Shown here: positions 54,593-63,352 of the stretch, one piece after another
How positions within the stretch are numbered: position 1 is the stretch's first letter
Layout of the letters: every line of letters begins with the position of its first letter
Origin: Pseudovibrio flavus
GTDB taxonomy: Bacteria; Pseudomonadota; Alphaproteobacteria; Rhizobiales; Stappiaceae
Direction: 5' to 3'
Assembly: GCF_009711345.1 (NCBI RefSeq)
Contig: NZ_SMMA01000064.1
Span: 62,001 to 126,000, forward strand
DNA: 64,000 nucleotides
Translations under genes and position numbers: made by a program
Notes under the pieces: generated by a model
The model's input: the letters and a program-made list of their open reading frames with translations, nothing else
What the model was told of the DNA's origin: nothing
Databases searched by the model: none

Positions 54593-55822
54593 ATGACCAA
54601 TTCCACAAGCGCCACCAACGGTGATGCGCAGATCAACGGTAACGCACAAAACAACGCTCTGGATCAAGCAAACGCGCCATCCAGCAAGCTCATGTGTTTT
54701 GGAGCCGATAATCCGTTGATGTTGGATTCAGGTGCAGAACTCGCTCCGTGGCAGATCGCCTATGAGACCTACGGAACGCTGAACGAAGACAAATCCAACG
54801 CCGTTGTTGTTTGTCACGCGCTGACCGGCGACCAGTATGTTGCCTCCCAAAACCCTGTTACCGGCAAGCCGGGCTGGTGGGAGCTTATGGTTGGACCGGG
54901 CCGGCCGGTAGACACCAACCACTATTTCGTTATCTGCGCCAACGTTCTTGGCGGCTGTATGGGCACAACCGGCCCAGCATCCACCAATCCAGAGACTGGC
55001 ACATCCTACGGCCTCGACATGTCGGTCGTGACCATTGGCGATATGGTGCGCAGTCAGGCAAAGCTTGTTGAGGCTCTGGGCATCGAGACCTTGTTCGCCG
55101 TTGTTGGCGGCTCTATGGGCGGTATGCAGGTGCTGCAGTGGGCTGCGGCTTATCCTGAAAAAGTCTTCGCCGCTGTTCCAATCGCTTCCGGTGCACGCCA
55201 CACGTCCCAGAACATCGCGTTCCACGAAGTTGGTCGTCAGGCTGTTATGGCTGATCCGGACTGGTGCCAAGGTAAGTATGCGCAAGAAAACAAGCGCCCT
55301 GTGAAAGGGCTGGCTGTGGCGCGCATGGCCGCACACATCACCTACATGTCTGACGAATCCCTTCAGCAGAAGTTTGGCCGCAACCTGCAAGACCGCGCCG
55401 CCATTACCTTTGGCTTTGACGCAGACTTCCAGATTGAAAGCTACCTACGTCATCAGGGCATGACCTTTGTTGATCGCTTTGATGCCAACTCCTACCTCTA
55501 TGTGACCCGTGCCATGGACTATTTCGATCTGGCAGCAGCCCATGGCGGCAGACTGGCAAATGCGTTCATGCATACCAAAACCCGCTTCTGCGTGATGTCC
55601 TTCACCACCGACTGGCTGTTCCCGACATCCGAAAGCAAGGCCATCGTCCACGCGCTCAATGCAGCAGCGGCAAACGTCTCCTTTGTTGAGATCGACAGCT
55701 CGCGCGGCCACGATGCCTTCTTGCTGGACGAGCCAGAAATGTTCGAAACCATGTTCGGCTTCATGACCGGCGCTGCAAATGCGCGCGGCATTCCTGCCCC
55801 TGCAACGCCTATCGGAGAATAA
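54593..55822 (+). CDS. metX: Homoserine O-acetyltransferase
   Basis: MetX acetylates homoserine for methionine synthesis. The 409-residue alpha/beta-hydrolase has the family stretches [11 protein letters not shown] near residue 82, [14 protein letters not shown] near 123, the nucleophile elbow [13 protein letters not shown] (Ser ~168) and the late Asp and His in FTTDWLFP and [11 protein letters not shown]. The first ~30 residues are a Gly/Asn-rich tail absent in most homologues. Its stop lies four bases before metW, with which it forms the conserved metXW operon. Some such enzymes use succinyl-CoA; I cannot exclude that. Confidence 0.94.
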   Translation: MTNSTSATNGDAQINGNAQNNALDQANAPSSKLMCFGADNPLMLDSGAELAPWQIAYETYGTLNEDKSNAVVVCHALTGDQYVASQNPVTGKPGWWELMVGPGRPVDTNHYFVICANVLGGCMGTTGPASTNPETGTSYGLDMSVVTIGDMVRSQAKLVEALGIETLFAVVGGSMGGMQVLQWAAAYPEKVFAAVPIASGARHTSQNIAFHEVGRQAVMADPDWCQGKYAQENKRPVKGLAVARMAAHITYMSDESLQQKFGRNLQDRAAITFGFDADFQIESYLRHQGMTFVDRFDANSYLYVTRAMDYFDLAAAHGGRLANAFMHTKTRFCVMSFTTDWLFPTSESKAIVHALNAAAANVSFVEIDSSRGHDAFLLDEPEMFETMFGFMTGAANARGIPAPATPIGE

Positions 55823-55826
55823 GGTC

Positions 55827-56453
55827 ATGAACAGCAAAGATTTGAAAAACGTCCGCGGTGACCACCGCATTCTCTGCGACTTTGTGGAACCGGGCTCCCG
55901 CGTTCTTGATATCGGCTGTGAAGACGGCGATCTACTGGAGCTGCTCATCCGCACCCGCAACGTTGATGCACGTGGGCTAGAGCTTCACCAAGCGGGCGTA
56001 AACAAATGCGTTGCCCGCGGCCTGCCAGCGGTGCAAGGCGATGCGGACACCGACCTTTCAGCCTACCCTGATGGCGCGTTCGATTACGCCATCCTCAGCC
56101 AGACGCTGCAGGCGACCAAAGACCCAAAGCATATTTTGGGTGAGCTGCTTCGCATCGGCAAACGTGCTGTGGTGTCCTTTCCAAACTTTGGCCACTGGCG
56201 CAACCGCATGCAGTTGCTCACTCGCGGCCGCATGCCGGTAACCGATTATCTGCCGTATTCTTGGTATGACACGCCGAACATCCACTTCTGCACCATCCGT
56301 GATTTCGTAGAGCTGGCTGGTGAAGTGGACGCAAAAGTTCTGCGCGCAGAAGCGCTCAACGCAAAAGGCGAGCGGATCGGCTTCAACGCCCCATGGTGGG
56401 TTTGGAACCTGATTGGCGATCAGGCGATCTTCTTGCTAGAGCGCAAGAAATAA
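55827..56453 (+). CDS. metW: Methionine biosynthesis protein MetW
   Basis: MetW (208 residues) is a SAM-methyltransferase-fold partner that is needed together with MetX for full homoserine acylation in proteobacteria. It shows VLDIGCEDGDLLELL near residue 28 and the MetW block GRMPVTDYLPYSWYDTPNIHFCTIRDF near 134. ATG 55827 is selected: it has AAGG three bases upstream and lies right after the metX stop. The hairpin 56454-56471 follows immediately. Confidence 0.93.
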   Translation: MNSKDLKNVRGDHRILCDFVEPGSRVLDIGCEDGDLLELLIRTRNVDARGLELHQAGVNKCVARGLPAVQGDADTDLSAYPDGAFDYAILSQTLQATKDPKHILGELLRIGKRAVVSFPNFGHWRNRMQLLTRGRMPVTDYLPYSWYDTPNIHFCTIRDFVELAGEVDAKVLRAEALNAKGERIGFNAPWWVWNLIGDQAIFLLERKK

Positions 56454-56471
56454 GCGAGGCCCTAGCCTCGC
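56454..56471. terminator. Hairpin between metW and the convergent methyltransferase gene
   Basis: GCGAGGC (56454-56460) pairs with GCCTCGC (56465-56471) around a 4-base loop. On the minus strand TTATTTCTT follows, so it best serves the convergent gene, although its stem touches that gene's stop. Confidence 0.5.
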
Positions 56472-56473
56472 CC

Positions 56474-57247
56474 TTACCTACAAGGATTTCTCGGTTCTTC
56501 GAAAATCTGCGCTCCGGCAGTCTTTCCCTCAGGGAGGAAGACGGGGCGCAGCGCTCTGGCAAACCGGTCCGAGCGCGAATGCAGGCCGCGGTAAACACGC
56601 TTTTCTGCTTCCATCAAGACAAGGCCTGCAAAGGCTGGCCAGATGAAATTGCCCATGCGCTCGAAGCTTCTGGCAGACTTCATCACGAGCCGAGAATTAA
56701 TCGGCGGCACATAGAGCGCCTCTTCCCGCCCAACGACAGAGAGCGCGTGATTGCCGAGAAAGTTTTCCAGCTGAGAACGTGAATACGGTCGCCCATATCC
56801 GAAAGGGGAAGCCTCAGAGCGGCACCAATACCCCCGCCGATTGGGAACAACGATCATGATACGGCCACCGGGAGCTAGCACACGGTAAACCTCTTCAATC
56901 AGGCCATCCGGATCACTCGCCATATCAAGACTGTGAACCATCATAATACGATCAAAGCTGGAATCAGGAAGCGGCATGCGGTTTGGTTCCATGAGAAACG
57001 CTTTGTTGGGCGCATCCTTCTCACGGGGCCACTTTACAACGCCTTGTGCGGCGGGCATGCCAACGGCAACTTGGGCTGCCTCTTTCATGTAAGGGCGAAC
57101 AAATGGCGTTGCGTATCCAAGCCCTAACAGCTTGCGTCCCTTTAGCTGCGGCCAGATGCGGCGCATTCTGTGCCCAACCAAGACCCGAAGCATCCGGCCC
57201 AACGGCAGATCATAGAATTCTTTCAGGTGGGCAACATCAAGATGCAT
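56474..57247 (-). CDS. Class I SAM-dependent methyltransferase (UbiE/type 11 like)
   Basis: The 257-residue cytosolic protein has a Methyltransf_11 pattern: KLLGLGYATPFVRPYM in place of the usual GxGxG, MPLPDSSFDRIMMVHSLDMASDPDGLIEEVYRVLAPGGRIMIVVPNR near 91-136. The start LKEFYDLPLGRMLRVLVGHRMRR is typical of a rhizobial group encoded next to gloB. The altered motif I (GLGYA) is shared by that group as far as I know. The substrate is unknown. It is divergent from gloB. Confidence 0.82.
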   Translation of the reverse strand: MHLDVAHLKEFYDLPLGRMLRVLVGHRMRRIWPQLKGRKLLGLGYATPFVRPYMKEAAQVAVGMPAAQGVVKWPREKDAPNKAFLMEPNRMPLPDSSFDRIMMVHSLDMASDPDGLIEEVYRVLAPGGRIMIVVPNRRGYWCRSEASPFGYGRPYSRSQLENFLGNHALSVVGREEALYVPPINSRLVMKSARSFERMGNFIWPAFAGLVLMEAEKRVYRGLHSRSDRFARALRPVFLPEGKTAGAQIFEEPRNPCR

Positions 57248-57433
57248 TCAGCGGTTCCAGAGCCTTCGTTCTACTAATCTATGGGGTGCAAAAGCGGCAG
57301 GTGCAATATCTAAGAAAAGTAAATCCTTTCCCACTAGGGTTTTCCGCTACCTCTAGACGAACTTAATTATTGAATTCGCTCATCTGCCTTAGCACAATAA
57401 GGCTAAGCAAAACGAAAAGCACGGAGAAAGCGT

Positions 57434-58208
57434 TTGGCCACCGTAGAAGTTTATCAGTTCACCTGTCTCTCCGACAATTTCGGGGTTCTCGTTCACGACA
57501 AAGAAAGTGGGACCACCGTCGCTATCGACGTGCCGGAGGCTGCTGCCTACGTTCAGGCCTTGGCGCTCAAAAACTGGAAGCTCAGCCACATCCTGATCAC
57601 TCATCACCACTGGGACCACGTGCAAGGCGTGCCCGAACTGGTAGAGGCAACAGGCGCAAAGGTGATCGGCCCTGAGCGATCCCGTCAGAAAATCGCCAGT
57701 ATGAACCGCGGCGTCGAAGATGGTGACAGCGTTCAGCTTGGCCCGTTCACTGTAGAAGCGATTGGCACGCCCGGCCACACACTGGACCAGATAAGCTGGT
57801 GGTTTAAAAGCGAAGGCATTGTCCATACAGGCGACACGCTGTTCTCGCTTGGCTGCGGACGCATTTTCGAAGGCAATGCGGACATGATGTGGGCATCCCT
57901 TTCCCGCTTGATGCGCGACCTTCCCCCTGAAACCCGCATTTACTGCGGCCATGAGTACACCCTTGCCAACGCACGCTTTGCGCTGACCATTGATTCCAGT
58001 CAATGAGGATCTGAAAGCCCGCGCCAGACACGTTGAAGAGCTACGCGCGACTGATCAGGCAACATTGCCGACCACCATGGCGCTTGAGCTCAAAACCAAC
58101 CCGTTTCTGCGTGCTGCTGACCCTGCTATCCAAAAGCATCTGGGTATGGAGGGGGCAGACGCGGCTGCAGTCTTTGCCGAAATCCGCAAGCGCAAGGATA
58201 ACTTCTAG
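57434..58208 (+). pseudogene. gloB: Hydroxyacylglutathione hydrolase (glyoxalase II) with a one-base frameshift
   Basis: GloB hydrolyses S-lactoylglutathione to lactate in methylglyoxal detoxification. The first frame (57434-58006, 190 codons, TTG start with GGAG eight bases before) has the metal motif THHHWDH (His57, His59, Asp61, His62) and later GTPGHT, HTGDTLFSLGCGR and YCGHEYTLANARFALTIDSS, then stops. The rest of the protein (NEDLKARARHVEELRATD..., LELKTNPFLRAADP, GMEGADAAAVFAEIRKRKDNF) continues in the next frame to 58208. Removing one T at 57994-57995 restores TIDPVNEDL and a full 257-residue protein. The metal site is intact, but the glutathione-binding C-terminus is cut off unless this is a read error. 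Confidence 0.9.
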
Positions 58209-58639
58209 TGGCTGGACCAAGCGCGCAGGACATCATCAAGACCTTGAACATGAAACCGCATCCGGAAGGTGGCTACTACACCGAAACCTTCCGCGATGAG
58301 GAAGGCCCAGAAGGGCGCGGCTACTCAACCTGCATCTACTATCTCCTAGAGGCGGGCGACCGCTCTCACTGGCACCATGTGGATGCGGTTGAGGTCTGGC
58401 ATTACTATGCCGGGGCGCCGCTGGAGCTTTCCATCTCAGTCGATGGCAAAACAACCAGCCAACACAGGCTTGGTCCTGATGTTCTTTCCGGAGAACGCCC
58501 GCAAGCTATTGTGCCCCGTCACGGCTGGCAGTCTGCCCGTTCACTGGGACCATGGACGCTGGTTGGCTGCACGGTCTCACCGGGCTTTTCATTTGGCGGG
58601 TTTGTTATGGCGGAGCCAGACTGGCAGCCTGCTGGTTAG
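58208..58639 (+). CDS. DUF985 cupin-fold protein
   Basis: The 143-residue cupin matches DUF985: LNMKPHPEGGYYTETFRDEE near residue 13, STCIYYLLEAGDRSHWHHVDAVEVWHYYAGAPL near 40, and VSPGFSFGGFVMAEPDW at the end. His residues in HWHHVDAVEVWHYY probably hold a metal. No function is established. GTG 58208 overlaps the gloB stop (TAGTG), so the two are translationally coupled. Confidence 0.88.
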   Translation: MAGPSAQDIIKTLNMKPHPEGGYYTETFRDEEGPEGRGYSTCIYYLLEAGDRSHWHHVDAVEVWHYYAGAPLELSISVDGKTTSQHRLGPDVLSGERPQAIVPRHGWQSARSLGPWTLVGCTVSPGFSFGGFVMAEPDWQPAG

Positions 58640-58739
58640 CTCTTGCCAGCCACTACCCCAACGCGCACCTCATTGCCCGGCAAAGCAAAAGCCGTGTAGA
58701 TACAACTAAGTGATGAGGTGTCATACACAGCCCCTGCCC

Positions 58740-58764
58740 CACCTGCCATAGATTGTGGCAGGTG
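58740..58764 (+). terminator. Terminator-like hairpin after the gloB-cupin pair
   Basis: CACCTGCCA (58740-58748) pairs perfectly with TGGCAGGTG (58756-58764) around a 7-base loop; TTTT follows six bases later. It could also fold in the 5' leader of argG. Confidence 0.6.
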
Positions 58765-58900
58765 CTGATGTTTTCTCGAAGCAAAAGCACATTTCTTCAA
58801 TGTTTGACCGCAATCAGTGCTTGCTTTGCGTTCACACCTCGTTAGATTGCCCCACTGTAATCATTCGATTACTCCTGAAACTCTATTTGGAAATCAATCA

Positions 58901-60124
58901 ATGGCCCAAGGCGACATCAAAAAAGTTGTGCTTGCCTATTCTGGCGGGCTCGACACCTCGATTATTCTCAAGTGGTTGCAGACAGAACTTGGCTGCGAAG
59001 TAGTAACCTTCACCGCTGACCTTGGTCAGGGCGAGGAGCTTGAGCCGGCTCGACGAAAAGCCGAACTCATGGGCATTCGAGAAATCTATATTGATGATCT
59101 ACGCGAGGAGTTCATCCGGGATTTCGTATTCCCGATGTTCCGTGCCAATGCGGTTTACGAAGGCGTATACCTGCTGGGTACGTCCATCGCCCGTCCATTG
59201 ATTTCCAAGCGTCTCATTGAAATCGCCGAGGAAACCGGTGCAGATGCTGTTGCTCACGGTGCAACCGGCAAAGGCAATGATCAGGTTCGCTTCGAGCTTT
59301 CTTGCTACGCCCTGAACCCGGACATCAAGGTGATCGCACCTTGGCGTGACTGGACGTTCAAATCCCGTACCGACCTGATCGAATTTGCAGAAATGCACCA
59401 GATTCCGGTACCAAAAGACAAGCGCGGTGAAGCACCGTTCTCCGTTGACGCCAACATGCTGCATTCTTCTTCCGAAGGTAAAGTTCTGGAAGATCCGAAT
59501 GAAGAGGCACCGGAATACGTCTTCCAGCGCACCGTTGACCCAACCAAGGCACCTGACGAAGTAACCGAAATTGAAATCGGCTTTGAAAAGGGTGATCCGG
59601 TCTCCATCAACGGCGTTCACATGTCTCCGGCAACTCTGTTTGCCAAGCTGAACGACTACGGCCGCGACAACGGCATTGGCCGCCTTGACCTTGTAGAAAA
59701 CCGCTTCGTGGGCATGAAGTCCCGCGGTATCTATGAAACTCCGGGCGGCACCATCCTGCTTTCTGCACACCGCGCGATGGAATCCATCACGCTTGACCGC
59801 GATGCAGGCCACCTGAAAGACGAGCTGATGCCACGCTACGCAAAGCTCATCTATAACGGCTTCTGGTTCTCTCCTGAGCGTGAAATGCTGCAGGCGATGA
59901 TCGACAAGTCGCAGGAGTTCGTCACCGGCACAGTTAAGCTGAAGCTTTACAAAGGCAACGTAATCGTTGTTGGTCGCGCGTCCCCATACTCCCTCTACTC
60001 TGAGGAACTGGTGACCTTTGAAGATGACCATGGCGCATACGACCAGAAGGACGCTGCAGGCTTTATCCGCCTCAACGCTCTTCGTCTGCGCACTTTGGCA
60101 AAGCGTGATAAGCTGGCGAAATAA
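58901..60124 (+). CDS. argG: Argininosuccinate synthase
   Basis: ArgG joins citrulline and aspartate with ATP in arginine synthesis. The 407 residues show the ATP loop AYSGGLDTS at 12-20, [15 protein letters not shown]-like segment ([17 protein letters not shown]) near 115, and APWRDW. ATG 58901 is chosen, with GGAAA 10 bases upstream, as the family N-terminus starts there; the frame is open to 58817. A strong terminator follows. Confidence 0.97.
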   Translation: MAQGDIKKVVLAYSGGLDTSIILKWLQTELGCEVVTFTADLGQGEELEPARRKAELMGIREIYIDDLREEFIRDFVFPMFRANAVYEGVYLLGTSIARPLISKRLIEIAEETGADAVAHGATGKGNDQVRFELSCYALNPDIKVIAPWRDWTFKSRTDLIEFAEMHQIPVPKDKRGEAPFSVDANMLHSSSEGKVLEDPNEEAPEYVFQRTVDPTKAPDEVTEIEIGFEKGDPVSINGVHMSPATLFAKLNDYGRDNGIGRLDLVENRFVGMKSRGIYETPGGTILLSAHRAMESITLDRDAGHLKDELMPRYAKLIYNGFWFSPEREMLQAMIDKSQEFVTGTVKLKLYKGNVIVVGRASPYSLYSEELVTFEDDHGAYDQKDAAGFIRLNALRLRTLAKRDKLAK

Positions 60125-60151
60125 CTCGCAAGCTTGAGCTACAAATTTCTG

Positions 60152-60183
60152 AAACCCGCCGCGGCAACGTTGGCGGGTTTTTT
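60152..60183 (+). terminator. Terminator of argG
   Basis: AAACCCGCC (60152-60160) pairs with GGCGGGTTT (60172-60180) around an 11-base loop and runs into T residues. The stem-loop core is nearly identical to the one after the next gene (61232-61262). Confidence 0.92.
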
Positions 60184-60304
60184 GTTTGCCAGCGGCCAGC
60201 GCTTATTTTCGCCCAGCGACAGTCCACCCACTTGCAGCACGTGTTTGCTGCTGTCATATGTGCTTCTTGCTATTTGCTTCAAAAGCCACCAACAGGCCAT
60301 AATA

Positions 60305-61201
60305 ATGACAAGCACAACTTCCATCGAAACCACCGCCACCTTCGGCGTATCCTTCATCCAGATCAAAGCTGCAGGCGCTGCAGAAGGCGTAACCCGTCAG
60401 GCAATCGTTATTGACAACGATCTGTCCAAGACCGTTGTCGCCCTTAATGGCGCGCACGTCATGTCTTTTGTGCCAAAAGGCAAGCCAGACCTGCTTTGGA
60501 TGTCTCCAAACAGCGATATCGTTGCTGGTAAACCGATCCGCGGCGGCATTCCGCTTTGCTTGCCTTGGTTCGGCCCGGGCGCTGAAGGCACACCGATGCA
60601 TGGCTTTGCCCGTATTGTTGACTGGGCAGTTGCTGGTGTTGAAGCAACCGCAGAAGGCGCAACCAAAGTTACGCTGGTTCTGGCTGATACCGCTGAAAGC
60701 CGCGCCTCTTGGCCTTTCGCTTTCGCAGCAACTCTGGAACTCGTCTGCGGCACCGATCTTGAAATGAAGCTCAGCTTCGAAAACAAGAGCACAGAAGCGC
60801 AACGCGTTGAATTTGCCTACCACACCTACTTCAACGTTGGTGATGTAAGCCAGATCCGCATCGAAGGTCTGGATGGCTTGGACGGTATCGACCGTTTGGC
60901 AGGCGATGCACCGATCCGTCAGGAAGGCATCAAAACCATCGACGGCGCAACCACCCACTACTACTCCGGCATTCCAGACTGCCTCTACATTGATAGCCCG
61001 AACGGCCGCATCAAAATCGCTGGCGATCAAAAGTCTGCAATGGTTTGGAACCCGGGTGAAGGCGCTGCAAACGTGCCTGATATGGGTGAAGGCGCTCAGG
61101 TCGGCTTCGTATGCGTAGAGCGCGTTGATGCTATCGACACCGCTGTGACCTTGGAGCCATCTGCTACCTACACTGCCGATATGACCATCGGCTGGTGCTA
61201 A
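60305..61201 (+). CDS. D-hexose-6-phosphate mutarotase (YeaD-like)
   Basis: This 298-residue aldose-1-epimerase-fold enzyme interconverts the anomers of glucose 6-phosphate and related sugars. The signature RGGIPLCLPWFGPGAEGTPMHGFAR (His100 region) and FAYHTYFNVGDVSQIRIEGL with its second His are those of YeaD/YMR099C-type mutarotases. ATG 60305 is the first start that gives the family N-terminus; the frame is open to 60134 but would read through the argG terminator. Its own terminator (61232-61262) follows. Confidence 0.9.
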   Translation: MTSTTSIETTATFGVSFIQIKAAGAAEGVTRQAIVIDNDLSKTVVALNGAHVMSFVPKGKPDLLWMSPNSDIVAGKPIRGGIPLCLPWFGPGAEGTPMHGFARIVDWAVAGVEATAEGATKVTLVLADTAESRASWPFAFAATLELVCGTDLEMKLSFENKSTEAQRVEFAYHTYFNVGDVSQIRIEGLDGLDGIDRLAGDAPIRQEGIKTIDGATTHYYSGIPDCLYIDSPNGRIKIAGDQKSAMVWNPGEGAANVPDMGEGAQVGFVCVERVDAIDTAVTLEPSATYTADMTIGWC

Positions 61202-61231
61202 GCTCAAGCTAGTCACCTGTAGCTTCAGAGC

Positions 61232-61262
61232 CCGCCGCGGTAACGTTGGCGGGCTTTTTTTA
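61232..61262 (+). terminator. Terminator of the mutarotase gene
   Basis: GCCCGCC pairs with GGCGGGC around an 11-base loop and ends in a run of T residues. The core CCCGCCGCGGTAACGTTGG differs in one base from the argG terminator. Confidence 0.92.
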
Positions 61263-61270
61263 GACCGTCC

Positions 61271-61819
61271 CTAGAAGAGCGACAGAACCAACCACACCAG
61301 CACCACCCCAAGCATCAATAAGCTGGGGTAGAACGTTAGCGCAAAGCCCATACCCCTATAGGGCGCTCCTCGATGATAGCTGGCAAAAAACTGAATTCGC
61401 CCAACACCGAAAGCCAAAGCACTAAAGACAATAACCATCAAAGTGCTTTGCGGCATAAACACGGCCCACGCCACATAAGCAAAAAATGCCAGAATGGCTT
61501 GCTCAAGCGTGTTTTGCAGCAAGGACTGGAGCATCTTCGCTTGCTCGGTGCCTGCTGTCATTCCTCCGCCGTCAATATCAGCAGGTGTAAAGAACCGGTG
61601 AGAGGCCATCCGGCCAATGGAGATCGCCAGAAACACTGCAAGCACCAAGGACGCCAGTGCCAGCACACGAACGCGAATGTCGACCTCTGCCCCTTCAGGC
61701 AGCGCCAAAGGGTTCCAGAAACTACCAGCAAGCAACACCACAATTGCAGCAACTGCGCCTAGCCCCATGCGCCACAAAACGCCTCTCTGCTTTTCTTCCG
61801 CTGTCAGTTCTTTCGCCAT
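61271..61819 (-). CDS. MAPEG-family membrane protein
   Basis: The 182-residue protein has four hydrophobic helices (about 17-37, 48-70, 110-130 and 155-180). Its middle, LLQNTLEQAILAFFAYVAW followed by GRIQFFASYHRGAPYRGMGFALTFYP, fits the MAPEG fold of glutathione-dependent membrane enzymes, including the Asn-x-x-Glu that contacts glutathione. The specific reaction is unknown. ATG 61819 with GAGAGG nine bases upstream is preferred over 61873. Confidence 0.75.
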   Translation of the reverse strand: MAKELTAEEKQRGVLWRMGLGAVAAIVVLLAGSFWNPLALPEGAEVDIRVRVLALASLVLAVFLAISIGRMASHRFFTPADIDGGGMTAGTEQAKMLQSLLQNTLEQAILAFFAYVAWAVFMPQSTLMVIVFSALAFGVGRIQFFASYHRGAPYRGMGFALTFYPSLLMLGVVLVWLVLSLF

Positions 61820-62227
61820 CACTACACCTCTCGCTGTGCATGTAACTATTTGCGACGAAAAAGAGCCTCTCAAGCCCCGTCTTTTGCCAATAGACTTTCG
61901 TTCTCTATTTGTTCACCATCACCATTCAACTCTTGTTATCAAAGCAGCAGCGCAAACCAGTCTGCGCAACTGGGGAGCGTGGGCAGCCTCAGCAGAAGCA
62001 AGGCCCGGACAGGAGGTGATGTTAGGTGACGTTTGAACTCGACTTCAAAATTGAAAAAGCCCGGAACAGACTGGTCCTCTGGTTCCGAGCTCTTTTGAAA
62101 ACCTGACAACAGGTGGGGGCGTTAAGCGCCCTCACCTTTGATAGTACTCAGAAAGCGCAGCGCTTTCAATGAACGCACCGCCCCTCAATCTCTAGGGAGC
62201 CCTTAGCGCTTACAAAGGTCACCGTGT
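61820..62227. other. Gap with a possible tiny gene and a hairpin
   Basis: These ~400 bases hold no established gene. A perfect AGGAGGTG ribosome site (62011-62018) precedes a 26-codon open frame (62026-62106), and a hairpin CGGAAC/GTTCCG (62062-62067 with 62082-62087) lies inside that frame. Confidence 0.45.
62026..62106 (+). CDS. Candidate 26-residue small protein
   Basis: GTG 62026 opens 26 codons and is preceded, at nine bases, by AGGAGG. The peptide MTFELDFKIEKARNRLVL... would be a basic amphipathic helix. I know no family. The frame overlaps a hairpin that looks like a terminator, so the case is weak. Confidence 0.25.
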   Translation: MTFELDFKIEKARNRLVLWFRALLKT

Positions 62228-62614
62228 TTAGAAGAGCCCCTGCACAATGAGCATCACCACAAGAGCGGCAATCCAGTAACCGAAGTCGATTAACGCCGCC
62301 GCAGTCGACTTTTGCCCGAACTTGCCGCCAGAAAACCCCAGAACCGCGAAAGCCACCGTTGCAAGAACCACCGTCATCAGCGCGTTGTTCATAGCAGTAA
62401 CGCCCACAAACCAGCTCATCAAAAACAGACCGAGGAACTGTGAGACCATTGCAAGTGCTGGCATTTTCTCAGGCCGATCAAGATCAACCCCAGTGCCGGA
62501 TGCCCAAACCTTACCAAAAGCAACCGGAGAATACCAAAGCCAGCCAAGCATAAAGGATGCAATTGCGCCGACGATAACTGCGACCCAGTTCACATTAGAG
62601 ATGATTTCGTTCAT
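62228..62614 (-). CDS. DUF1761 membrane protein
   Basis: This 128-residue protein has four hydrophobic helices and the DUF1761 features VNWVAVIVGAIASFMLGWLWYSPVAFGKVW at the N-terminus and GGKFGQKSTAAALIDFGYWIAALVVM at the end. The function is unknown. ATG 62614 has a G-rich ribosome site (GAGGGGGGG) just upstream. It is divergent from the next membrane protein gene. Confidence 0.85.
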   Translation of the reverse strand: MNEIISNVNWVAVIVGAIASFMLGWLWYSPVAFGKVWASGTGVDLDRPEKMPALAMVSQFLGLFLMSWFVGVTAMNNALMTVVLATVAFAVLGFSGGKFGQKSTAAALIDFGYWIAALVVMLIVQGLF

Positions 62615-62868
62615 CACGCCCCCCCCTCTTTCTAAAACCCTACATTTGCCCATCCAAATGCACGGACTGCCATTGAAGGGGGATTCCCTTCAGAACTCAA
62701 CACCAATTACCCCTAGGTTATTTACACGAGGGAGAGAGCGGCTGACACCGCCCCTCAATAGACAAGCCCGCCAGCAGGAGCCTAAAAACCTCGAAATACG
62801 GCCTATTCAATTTTCGTAGGGGCATGTTAGAGTTGCGCAGCTTTACAAAAACGCCATTGGGAGGGGCT

Positions 62869-63288
62869 ATGACGTTTTTATTTGCTATTCCGCTAACGGT
62901 GCTGCCGTTGGCGCTCTACAATCTATTCGTCTTCGGGCTGCTGGGAGCGCCCTATTCCGACCCATGGAGCATCTCCATTGTCAGCTTTACGTTGGCATCA
63001 GGTGCCACAATGGTTTTGCATCTATCGGACTTGTTTCTGGCGCTCTCGCTGCTGATCCTGTTCATCGAGCTGATGAAAGCAACACGGGCTGGTCGTAGCT
63101 CCATTATCGACCACATGATCTCCACGTTGGTGCTGCTCGCCTATCTGGTTGAGTTTCTCACCGTACAGCAAGCGGCAACCTCGGTTTTCTTCCTGCTGAT
63201 GATAATCGCAGCGCTGGACGTTATGGCAGGCTTTGCCATATCGCTGACCGGCGTTCGCCGCGATGTGGTTGTTGGCGCGCACCACTAG
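62869..63288 (+). CDS. Uncharacterised four-helix membrane protein
   Basis: The 139-residue product starts at ATG 62869 (GGGAGGGG immediately before) and is mostly hydrophobic, with four helices (about 3-25, 33-62, 80-97 and 100-125). I do not recognise a family. Topology suggests both ends in the cytosol, with RR(D) near the C-terminus. Strong terminator 63305-63330 follows and also serves phaB. Confidence 0.75.
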   Translation: MTFLFAIPLTVLPLALYNLFVFGLLGAPYSDPWSISIVSFTLASGATMVLHLSDLFLALSLLILFIELMKATRAGRSSIIDHMISTLVLLAYLVEFLTVQQAATSVFFLLMIIAALDVMAGFAISLTGVRRDVVVGAHH

Positions 63289-63304
63289 CGCGTTGCGAAA
63301 CAAA

Positions 63305-63330
63305 AAAGCCGCAGACAAAGCTGCGGCTTT
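63305..63330. terminator. Bidirectional terminator between the membrane protein gene and phaB
   Basis: AAAGCCGCAG (63305-63314) pairs perfectly with CTGCGGCTTT (63321-63330) around a 6-base loop, with A and T flanks for both strands. Confidence 0.92.
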
Positions 63331-63352
63331 GAAGCGTTCGTTGCCAGATTGA

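Noticed and set aside
57389-58003. 204-codon open frame antisense to gloB
   Set aside because: It mirrors the real glyoxalase II frame with its metal motifs and has no features of its own.
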